Positions 8,301 through 14,537 of a DNA stretch of 16,664 nt are shown in pieces. The translations under genes and the position numbers were made by a program. This DNA comes from Verrucomicrobiales bacterium (GTDB lineage: Bacteria > Verrucomicrobiota > Verrucomicrobiia > Verrucomicrobiales > Akkermansiaceae), in contig PBTU01000146.1 in assembly GCA_002729295.1 (NCBI GenBank), positions 1-16,664 of the forward strand, given 5' to 3'. Under the pieces are notes generated by a model, which was given only the letters and a program-made list of their open reading frames with translations, did not search any database and was not told the DNA's origin. The first letter of the stretch is position 1. Each line of letters opens with the position of its first letter.

Positions 8301-8850
8301 CGATGACGAATGGTTCGAGGACGACGTCGTCGCCCGCTTTCGTGTATTTCTACGAGCAGCATTTGGAAACGAGTCTCTGGAAGAAAACCTGCGCTTTCTC
8401 GAGGAAGCGATCGGTAAGAAGATCCGCAAATATTTCGTGAATGATTTCTACAAGGCACACCTGCAGACCTACAAGAAGCGTCCGATCTATTGGCTCTTCC
8501 AAAGCCCCAAGAAGAGTTTCCAGGCTTTAGTCTACCTGCACCGCTACGATCGAGACACGGTTAACCGCCTACTCAACGACTACCTGCGCCCCTATCAGGA
8601 CAAGTTGCGTAACCGACAGGATCACCTGGACAGCATGTTGGCGAGCGAGGCCACCTCCAACCGCGACCGCAATGCCGCGACCAAGGAGAAGGAAAAGAAC
8701 GCCCAGGCCCTCACCGAACTGGCCGACTGGGAACGCGATGTCATCTACCCCCTGGCCACCCAACGCCTTGAGATCGACCTCGATGATGGCGTAAAACAAA
8801 ACTACCCCAAGTTCGGCAAAGCCCTCGCCAAAGTCCCCGGCCTAAGCTGA
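5308..8850 (+). CDS. pglX: PglX, BREX type 1 adenine-specific DNA methyltransferase
   Basis: This 1180-residue protein has the full N6-adenine methyltransferase motif set. Motif X (TQLFTPNWIVKYM) is at residues 226-238, the SAM-binding motif I (DPASGSGH) at 294-301, an acidic FGLDIDERA motif at 334-342 and catalytic NPPY at 470-473. An N-terminal helical region precedes these. A variable target-recognition region follows, roughly 560-830, and then a conserved C-terminal helical domain opening with KTDWDAYERSWDF. PglX methylates one strand of a short asymmetric site, marks host DNA, and is needed for defence. It does not act as a nuclease by itself. The start ATG is 21 bp after brxC and no Shine-Dalgarno is visible. 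Residues 470-830 are encoded by DNA of very different base composition (separate entry), suggesting a swapped specificity module. The frame is intact throughout, so the protein should be functional. Confidence 0.95.
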   Translation: MDTSKLKSFAPQARVRLQEQIGAKLDYVLRGDSAELRGKSGQVESIRKASKTEGREIYVERIAYTWFNRLSALRFIDARGYHPFGCRVITPEPGNTQPEILQLARNGALPSEIPADLTRINDLLDGRIPSGNPQAEVYRHLVLAVCAHYHKLLPFLFEKLDSETELLLPDDLLTPASVAEGFRTEISDEDCADVEIIGWLYQFYISEKKDEVIGKVVKSEDIPAATQLFTPNWIVKYMVQNSLGAQWLATYPQSPLKVQMEYYIEPAEQTEEVNAQLAAITPNQLNPEELTLIDPASGSGHILVEAYELFKAIYLERGYRQRDVPQLILTQNLFGLDIDERAAQLTGFALMMKGRADDRRLFERGVKLNVMAMKDSADFDSESLASSINLSSYNLSTLDLRELKDLFEHATTFGSLIQVPEGLASSLPALKQLSEATNQDLFVSEALRRLGPLVQQAELLAAQYDAVVANPPYVGSKFHIPVLKKFLKDNYNGYEKDLFSAFIDRDFAFSKPHGRLGFMSPFVWMFISSYEHLRSRIINEETISSLIQLEYSGFEGATVPICTFALQKGNIINQEGCYIRLSDFRGAVNQAPKTREAIQNRECGWFFKAISNNFNKLPGSPIAYWAPEPMLKLFEEHKALSQNYKIKSGMSTTDNTLFLRKWYEVRVQNINFKANSSEDVSRSKCDWYPFNKGGGYRKWYGNLEFIVLWGNNGEVIRKYIAERPEKQVGGRIVNTEYFFRSCISWGDITSSNQSFRFINKGCVMGNRGPGIFSQKENFQLLGLLNSPITTAILKILNPTLTTGIGDISSLPYGKEINYRSYADLELILDLAKTDWDAYERSWDFGALPLLTASSEPTPTLESSYNAWINQNKGTIAEMKRLEEENNRLFIDAYGLADELTPDIPIEQITLTVNPAYRYGGKLTEEELWTRFRQDSMEELVSYAIGCMMGRYSLDAPGLIIADSRDNPEAHMAAYSEKVGKPMEALKFQPDDDGIIPVLDDEWFEDDVVARFRVFLRAAFGNESLEENLRFLEEAIGKKIRKYFVNDFYKAHLQTYKKRPIYWLFQSPKKSFQALVYLHRYDRDTVNRLLNDYLRPYQDKLRNRQDHLDSMLASEATSNRDRNAATKEKEKNAQALTELADWERDVIYPLATQRLEIDLDDGVKQNYPKFGKALAKVPGLS
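6715..7796 (+). other. AT-rich specificity island inside pglX
   Basis: GC content counted by hand in 60-base lines is 68% at 6661-6720, 38% at 6721-6780, 38% at 6781-6840, 30% at 7681-7740, 28% at 7741-7800 and 65% at 7801-7860. The left boundary falls at the NPPY catalytic motif and the right boundary just before the conserved KTDWDAYERSWDF block. The island therefore encodes the end of the catalytic domain and the target-recognition region. The reading frame crosses both junctions without interruption. This is the pattern expected after recombination through conserved flanks that replaced the DNA-specificity module. The composition shift is seen directly; the history is inferred. Confidence 0.75.
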
Positions 8851-8863
8851 AGATTATTTTTAT

Positions 8864-11350
8864 ATGAGTGGAGTAAGCACAAGCCTGAACGAACTTTTTC
8901 AAAAGCACCGCCTGGTCTTCTGGTACGACCCGGAGGGAGAGATGAGAGAAGAGTTTGATGGCTATCCACTGGATGGCGGAGAAAAAGTGGTGGTAAACAA
9001 CAACGAGTTTGGGCTGAAGCACAGAATGGTTCGTGAAGAGCCGAAGAGTCGTTTCTTGTTATACTTGCCCTACCCTCGCCCAGCTTATGCAGAAAATTGG
9101 TTCTTGGACTTGGAGCTGGCTCACCATGTTTTTAATGCCGATCAAATCTCATTGATCCTACAGGAAATGGGCTGGCTGGAGGAACACCGTCCCTTTGTCG
9201 AAGAATTTGAGGGCTTCTTCAAAAGCAAGGAGAGGAAGGAAAAGTTGCTCGAAAAATTACACCCCGAGAACAACGAAAGAGTTTGGAAGCTGAAGATGGC
9301 CAGTGTGTTTGCCAAGGAGGAGGCAACGATCGAGAGCCTGTTGTTCTCCTTGCTTGCCGAGCTGGCAAATGGGGCAGATAAAAAGTGGAAGGATATTGAA
9401 AAATTTGGGCTGCAACAATTCATCTGGGATGAGGTGGATAGAGCTTTTGACTATCGATCTGAAGAGCCAAGCCTTTTGGACTTTGCGATCGAGTCCTTTC
9501 TTGCCGCCGCACCGTGTGGGAAAGAGGCAAAACTGGGAAGGGATGCCCAGGTATTCCTCAAGCGTTGGAAAGATAATGCCCGCTATGCGGAAGCGTTTGA
9601 GAAGTTGTCCGCACAGTTGGAAAAGGATCTAAAAATCGAGCAGGCATTGTGCGAGATCGATGGGTATGCCCCGCTCAAGGATCAGGACGCATTTGAAGCG
9701 ATCGAACGAAAGGTGATCGTGGAACTGAGAAATGGGCTGCTCCAGGGTGCTTTGCGGGGAGACCCCTTGCGTAAACTGCTCGACCAAAGAGAGGGTTCGT
9801 ACTGGTACAAAAAGTACAAGCACTTGTACGAAGCATTTCGGGCGGCAGGTAATTTACTGGAGGGAATACGGTTGGCAGACCTAAGCTTTACCACTCCCAA
9901 GCAGGCGGTTGAAAATTATGCAAAGACATATAATGAGATCGATAGGCAGTATCGGTTGTTTGTCTACCATGCATCGTTGGGCAAGGAAGCCACCTTGCTC
10001 AATGAATTGAGCGAAGAAATCGAGCGGCGTTATTCCAACCAATATCTTTTGCAACTTAATGATCGGTTCCAATCCTTTGTAGATCTGGAACAAAAGTGGC
10101 CGATCGCCAATACGGCGAGCCAGGCAGACTTTTACCAAAGCCATGTTTTACCCTTCGCGCAGAAGGGGTTGAAGGTGTTTGTAATTATATCGGATGCCTT
10201 GCGCTATGAGGCAGGCAGAGAGTTGCACGAGCGCATCCTCAAAGAGGACCGCTTTAAGTCAAAGATCGATTATCAGGTGGGCGTACTGCCCTCATACACC
10301 CAACTAGGCATGGCTGCCCTCTTACCCCACAATGACTTGGAAGTGAAATCCGAATCCGGAGAAGTCCTAGCCGATGGCAAGAGGACGATGGGCTTGGCCG
10401 CACGGGCAAAGATATTGGCCGAGGGCAGGTACAAAGCGACGGCCCTGAAAGCGAATGATTTCCTCAAGATGAATGCAAAGGAGGAAGGCAGAGAATTATC
10501 CAGGGACCACGATATCATCTACATCTATCATAATGGGATCGATGCCATGGGAGATAAGAGTGAGACCGAAGTAAAAACATTTGAGGCAGTGGAGGAAGAG
10601 TTCAATACCTTGCTCGCAGTTTTGAAAAAGGTGGCAGCAGTAAATGGTACCCATGCATTGATTACTGCAGACCATGGCTTCCTTTTCCGGAGGGAAGCGA
10701 TTGATGAGAGCGATTTTTCGGCCAACCCCAAAGGGAAAGATGTGGGTGTGGCCAACCGACGGTTTTCCATCGCAAGGGAGTTTGAGGATTCAAAGGAGGC
10801 GAAGATTTTCCAGGCCGAGCAGTTGGGGCTGCAAGGAGAGGCGAGCTTTGCCATTGCTAAATCGATCAATCGTTTTCGGGTAAAGGGTGCGGGCTCACGC
10901 TTTGTACATGGAGGTGCATCCTTGCAGGAAATTGTCCTGCCTGTGCTGACGGTAAGCAAGTCCAGAACAAGTGATGTGGAACTGGTGGAAGTGGACATTT
11001 TGAGGGGTGGATCGAACTTGATCTCCACTGCAACCACGGTGGTTGGGTTTTACCAGGCCACTCCAGTGGGAGAAAAAGTGTTGAAAAGAGAATTGCGAAT
11101 CGGTTTCCAATCGAAAACGGGGGAATCCATTTCCGAAACGCACGATGTTTCTTTTGATTCCAACGCTGTGGAACCCCAAAGCCGGGAACGAAAAATTACT
11201 TTTAACTTTGGCAAGTCGGCGGATGCTTACAATGGGCAGGAGATATTCCTGGCCCTGGAGGAGCGCATACCTGGATCTGCTCATTACCGAGAATACAAGC
11301 GGGAGACTTATCGCTTTAAGAAAACTTTTGAAACCGACTTCGAATTGTAA
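8864..11350 (+). CDS. pglZ: PglZ, BREX type 1 alkaline-phosphatase-fold protein
   Basis: This 828-residue protein has the length and motifs of type 1 PglZ. The N-terminal part opens with a LVFWYDPEGEM segment. The alkaline-phosphatase-superfamily core shows VIISDALRYE (D444), LPSYTQLGMAALLP with candidate nucleophile T479, YHNGIDAMGD (H556, D560), ITADHGF (D603, H604) and FVHGGASLQEIVLP (H682). Together these supply a plausible metal site. The C-terminal 130 or so residues look like a beta-rich domain. PglZ is the defining gene of BREX and is a partner of PglX; nuclease or phosphodiesterase activity has been reported for some members, but its in vivo role is not settled. It follows pglX by 13 bp. 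The coding strand here is G-rich, opposite to brxC and pglX, so it may have a separate recent ancestry. Confidence 0.95.
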   Translation: MSGVSTSLNELFQKHRLVFWYDPEGEMREEFDGYPLDGGEKVVVNNNEFGLKHRMVREEPKSRFLLYLPYPRPAYAENWFLDLELAHHVFNADQISLILQEMGWLEEHRPFVEEFEGFFKSKERKEKLLEKLHPENNERVWKLKMASVFAKEEATIESLLFSLLAELANGADKKWKDIEKFGLQQFIWDEVDRAFDYRSEEPSLLDFAIESFLAAAPCGKEAKLGRDAQVFLKRWKDNARYAEAFEKLSAQLEKDLKIEQALCEIDGYAPLKDQDAFEAIERKVIVELRNGLLQGALRGDPLRKLLDQREGSYWYKKYKHLYEAFRAAGNLLEGIRLADLSFTTPKQAVENYAKTYNEIDRQYRLFVYHASLGKEATLLNELSEEIERRYSNQYLLQLNDRFQSFVDLEQKWPIANTASQADFYQSHVLPFAQKGLKVFVIISDALRYEAGRELHERILKEDRFKSKIDYQVGVLPSYTQLGMAALLPHNDLEVKSESGEVLADGKRTMGLAARAKILAEGRYKATALKANDFLKMNAKEEGRELSRDHDIIYIYHNGIDAMGDKSETEVKTFEAVEEEFNTLLAVLKKVAAVNGTHALITADHGFLFRREAIDESDFSANPKGKDVGVANRRFSIAREFEDSKEAKIFQAEQLGLQGEASFAIAKSINRFRVKGAGSRFVHGGASLQEIVLPVLTVSKSRTSDVELVEVDILRGGSNLISTATTVVGFYQATPVGEKVLKRELRIGFQSKTGESISETHDVSFDSNAVEPQSRERKITFNFGKSADAYNGQEIFLALEERIPGSAHYREYKRETYRFKKTFETDFEL

Positions 11351-11353
11351 GGA
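11349..11353 (+). promoter_or_regulatory. Shine-Dalgarno site of brxL
   Basis: AAGGA overlaps the end of the pglZ stop codon and lies 9 bases before the brxL ATG. It is the only clear Shine-Dalgarno in the operon, and it supports the chosen brxL start. Confidence 0.6.
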
Positions 11354-11362
11354 AACTTTATC

Positions 11363-13378
11363 ATGCTTGATCAAAAAATAGTACAGCACTTTACTGGATT
11401 TGTAGTCCGCAAGGACCTTTCCAAAATAGTCAAAGGAAACGCAATCGTACCATCCTATGTCTTGGAATACCTGCTCGGGCAATATTGCTCGACAGATGAT
11501 ACAGACAATATCGAGGCAGGCATTGAGTCGGTAAAAAACATCCTGGCCAAACACTATGTCCACCGGAACGAGGCGGAACTGGTAAAGTCCACCATCCGTG
11601 AAAGAGGCAGGCACAAGGTAATCGACAAGATTACAGTGGAACTAAATGACAAGTCGGATGTGTATGAGGCAAAGTTCTCCAACCTCGGCCTCAAGAGCGT
11701 GGAGACTGATTCCAATTATGTAAAGAAACACCCCAAGCTTCTGGTTGGCGGGGTGTGGTGCATCGTGGATGTGCTTTATGAACACAGCGACGAAACCAAT
11801 GATGAACCTTGGGTGATCGATAAGTTAAAACCTATTCAGGTATCCAATTTCGATTTCGAAGAATATTGCAACGCCCGAAACGAATTTAGCCTGAACGAAT
11901 GGATTGATGTTTTGGTACAGAGCATAGGGTTTAACTCAAAAATGCTCAGCAGAAGGCAGAAGTTTTTACAACTAGCCAGATTGATTCCTTTTTGCGAACG
12001 CAACTTCAATTATATCGAGCTTGGACCAAAGGGAACGGGTAAATCTCACATCTTCTCCGAATTTTCTCCGCACGGTATGATTGTATCTGGTGGGGAAATA
12101 AGCATGGCAAAATTATTCGTTAATAATGCCACTGGTAAACCGGGCTTGGTAGGATTTTGGGACAGCGTGGCTTTCGATGAATTTGCGGGTAAGGACAAGC
12201 GAGTGGACAAGAACCTTGTAGACATCATGAAGAACTACATGGCCAACAAATCCTTTTCACGCGGGGTTGAAGTCATTGGTGCAGAAGCATCGATGTCATT
12301 TCTTGGAAACACCAGTAAATCGGTCGAGCACATGCTCAAGCATTCCAACTTTTTTGATGACTTACCTGATAAATACATCGACTCCGCTTTTCTCGACCGC
12401 TTGCACATGTACAGCCCTGGTTGGGAGACAAGTATCATTCGATCGGAACTGTTTACCGACGGGTTTGGATTCATTGTAGACTACCTCGCAGAGGCAATGA
12501 AAAACCTAAGAAATATCGATTACTCTCAGTTATACACCAAGCACTTTAGCCTGAGCTCTGATATTTCGGTACGGGACAAAGATGGTGTACACAAGACCTT
12601 CTCGGGAATGATGAAAATCCTCTTTCCCAATGGAGAGTGTGAAGAGAAACATGTAGCCGAATTGCTTGAATTTTCTTTGGAAGGAAGAAAGCGTGTGAAA
12701 GACCATATTGCCCGGTTGGACGAAACCTTCCCGGCAGTGAACTTCGCCTACACTAACCTAAAAACCCAGGAAGAAACTCCTGTTAAGACGGCAGAGGAAG
12801 TTGAATTTGCCGAACTCCTAGCGGATACGACTGCGGCCCCTAGTACAGATGAAGCGCCCGAAGATGCTGAAATTCCTGAACCTAGTAAGCAAAACGAACA
12901 GGCAGATGATAGAAATACCTGGGTAAAGGGGGAATCCAGCGAAGTAGAATTTAAATCCACCCTGCGTGTCTCTTTGCATTCGGGAAAGCCGGATGACCGG
13001 GTTGAACTTGCCTGTTTAAAAACTATCGCTGCGTTTCTCAATACGCATGGTGGTTCTCTGGTTGTCGGTCTCGATGACGAAGCAAACCCCGTTGGGCTAG
13101 AGCATGACAAATTTGATAGTGAGGACAAAATGAGCCTTCACCTTGTAAGTTTGGTAAATGCCCGCATGGGCCCATTGGCTATGACCTGTACGGACATTCG
13201 CTTTGAAGATTGCGAAGACAAAAGAATAATGGTCGTAAAGTGCCGCAAAGCCAGCAAACCCATATTCTACAAAGAAAAGGGCTCAGAAACCGAGACCTTC
13301 TATGTAAGGACAGGCCCAAGCACTACCCAACTAAGTGCCAGCCAAACCCAAGACTACATAACCCAAGCCTGGAGTTAA
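11363..13378 (+). CDS. brxL: BrxL AAA+ protein with a C-terminal AlbA_2/Schlafen-type domain
   Basis: This 671-residue protein is a BrxL by its N-terminus (LDQKIVQHFTGFVVRKDL, then VPSYVLEYLLGQYC) and by its AAA+ core. The P-loop GPKGTGKS is at residues 221-228, WDSVAFDE (Walker B) at 266-273, a SFLGNTSKS sensor region follows, and DSAFLDRLHMYSPGWE comes next. The core ends near residue 467. Residues 468-518 form an acidic, proline-containing linker. About 519-660 is an AlbA_2 (Schlafen-like) domain: ESSEVEFKSTLR, then NTHGGSLVVGLDDEANPVGL, then FYVRTGPSTTQLS. Lon-like BrxL proteins instead have a protease-like C-terminal domain, and there is no room for one here. In known systems BrxL is an oligomeric AAA+ DNA-binding protein required for phage defence but not for methylation. 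The fused domain may add nucleic-acid binding or cleavage. The BrxL assignment is firm; the fusion's role is inference. Confidence 0.9.
   Translation: MLDQKIVQHFTGFVVRKDLSKIVKGNAIVPSYVLEYLLGQYCSTDDTDNIEAGIESVKNILAKHYVHRNEAELVKSTIRERGRHKVIDKITVELNDKSDVYEAKFSNLGLKSVETDSNYVKKHPKLLVGGVWCIVDVLYEHSDETNDEPWVIDKLKPIQVSNFDFEEYCNARNEFSLNEWIDVLVQSIGFNSKMLSRRQKFLQLARLIPFCERNFNYIELGPKGTGKSHIFSEFSPHGMIVSGGEISMAKLFVNNATGKPGLVGFWDSVAFDEFAGKDKRVDKNLVDIMKNYMANKSFSRGVEVIGAEASMSFLGNTSKSVEHMLKHSNFFDDLPDKYIDSAFLDRLHMYSPGWETSIIRSELFTDGFGFIVDYLAEAMKNLRNIDYSQLYTKHFSLSSDISVRDKDGVHKTFSGMMKILFPNGECEEKHVAELLEFSLEGRKRVKDHIARLDETFPAVNFAYTNLKTQEETPVKTAEEVEFAELLADTTAAPSTDEAPEDAEIPEPSKQNEQADDRNTWVKGESSEVEFKSTLRVSLHSGKPDDRVELACLKTIAAFLNTHGGSLVVGLDDEANPVGLEHDKFDSEDKMSLHLVSLVNARMGPLAMTCTDIRFEDCEDKRIMVVKCRKASKPIFYKEKGSETETFYVRTGPSTTQLSASQTQDYITQAWS
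12917..13342 (+). other. AlbA_2/Schlafen-like domain of the BrxL fusion
   Basis: Residues 519-660 of the BrxL protein follow the AlbA_2 pattern: an E-x4-E-F-K opening (E524, E529, K531), a GGSLVVGLDD strand and turn (563-572), and a YVRTGPSTTQLS block near the end (647-658) that resembles the Y-x-R-x-G-x-S/T signature of the family. Schlafen-core proteins with nuclease activity use three acidic residues in matching places; here E524, E529 and D571 or D572 could serve. Many other AlbA_2 proteins are thought only to bind nucleic acid. The domain follows a flexible acidic linker. Confidence 0.75.
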
Positions 13379-13390
13379 AATTACTTTCCT

Positions 13391-14515
13391 ATGTACCAAA
13401 TAAATACAGAGAACAACGAGTTGATTGAGATTAACCCAAGGGGTTTCAAAGACCTTGGTTTTAAGGAAAGAGAAAACCTACAAGAGTGGATCGCAAAAAC
13501 TCCCAGTGCTCTTGGTGAAGAGCTTCTGATTATTCAAAAGGAATTTGATGGATTTGATGATACAAGAGAGAGGCTTGATCTCCTTGCTCTGGATAAAAAA
13601 GGAAATCTCGTTCTGATTGAAAACAAACTTGATGACTCTGGAAAAGATGTAGTTTGGCAGTCTCTCAAATACGCCAGTTATTGTTCTTCACTCAAGAAAG
13701 CAAACATTGTGCAGATGTATCAGGAATATTTGAATAAAGAAGGGCTTCAAGCTGATGCCACTGAAAATATTTGTGAGTTTTTAGAAAAAGAAGACATAAA
13801 CGACATCATCTTAAATAGTGGTACTAATCAGAGGATAAAGTTGGTCGCGGCCAACTTTCGAAGAGAAGTAACCTCGACTGTTTTGTGGCTTCTAAATTAT
13901 GGCCTACAAATCGAATGCTTCAAGATAACTGCCTATTCCAAGGGTGTAGATACACTCTTAATCAATTTTGATCAGATTATCCCTACTCCCGAAGCTGCTG
14001 ATTTCATGATAGGGATTAACGAAAAAGATAAAGAGGAAAAACAAGTAGAGAGAAGCCGGTCCGTAGCTGAGACTCTTCGTTTTGAATTTTGGAACCTTAC
14101 TTTAGACGAACTCAGTAGACGCAAAATTTCTTTATTCGATAAAGTAAGTGCAAGCAGAGATCATTGGTTAAGCGTAGGGTTTGGCATTTCAGGAATTTCA
14201 CTTGCGATGATTTTCTCTAAGTTTGAAGCGAGAATTGATCTTTACATAAGCAGATCAGATAAAGAAACAAACAAGCAAATCTTTGATATTTTTGCTGAGA
14301 ACAAGCATGAGATCGAACAATCTTTTGGCAGCGAACTTACCTGGCAAAGACTAGATGATAAGAAAGCTTGCAGAATAAAGTGCTTCAAAAAATTTGATGG
14401 CTACAACAAAGAGAATTGGGAAGAAATGATCGATTGGCTTGCCACTCATTTAACAAAAATGAACGACGCCCTTCGGCCTATCTCTGTTAAAATTAGTAGA
14501 AAGCTAAGAGGCTAG
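13391..14515 (+). CDS. DUF4268 protein with N-terminal PD-(D/E)XK nuclease fold
   Basis: This 374-residue protein is not a core BREX component. Its N-terminal half carries a PD-(D/E)XK signature: E44 in GEELLII, D63 in RLDLLALD, then E77-N-K79 in LVLIENK, with the conserved-looking Q90 and KYASY 93-97 after it. This resembles NucS/DUF91-like endonucleases. A middle segment (about 149-180) contains RIKLVAANFRREVTSTVLWL. The C-terminal third (about 228-370) looks like DUF4268, with RFEFWN at its start and WEEMIDWL near its end. Such proteins are often found beside restriction and other defence genes. The start is 12 bp after brxL, so it probably shares the operon. It is AT-rich (33% GC in a sampled line), like brxA and unlike the core genes. 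A role as an added DNA-cleaving effector is inferred from fold and position. Confidence 0.75.
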   Translation: MYQINTENNELIEINPRGFKDLGFKERENLQEWIAKTPSALGEELLIIQKEFDGFDDTRERLDLLALDKKGNLVLIENKLDDSGKDVVWQSLKYASYCSSLKKANIVQMYQEYLNKEGLQADATENICEFLEKEDINDIILNSGTNQRIKLVAANFRREVTSTVLWLLNYGLQIECFKITAYSKGVDTLLINFDQIIPTPEAADFMIGINEKDKEEKQVERSRSVAETLRFEFWNLTLDELSRRKISLFDKVSASRDHWLSVGFGISGISLAMIFSKFEARIDLYISRSDKETNKQIFDIFAENKHEIEQSFGSELTWQRLDDKKACRIKCFKKFDGYNKENWEEMIDWLATHLTKMNDALRPISVKISRKLRG

Positions 14516-14537
14516 AACACTCCGGGGTTATTTTCCC

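Noticed and set aside
10895..11614. Reverse-strand open frame of 239 codons over the end of pglZ and the start of brxL
   Set aside because: It is antisense to conserved regions of both genes and its translation shows no family pattern.
11363..13378. A Lon-like Ser-Lys protease domain at the C-terminus of BrxL
   Set aside because: Only about 50 residues of linker lie between the AAA+ core and the AlbA_2-like domain, which leaves no room for a protease domain.
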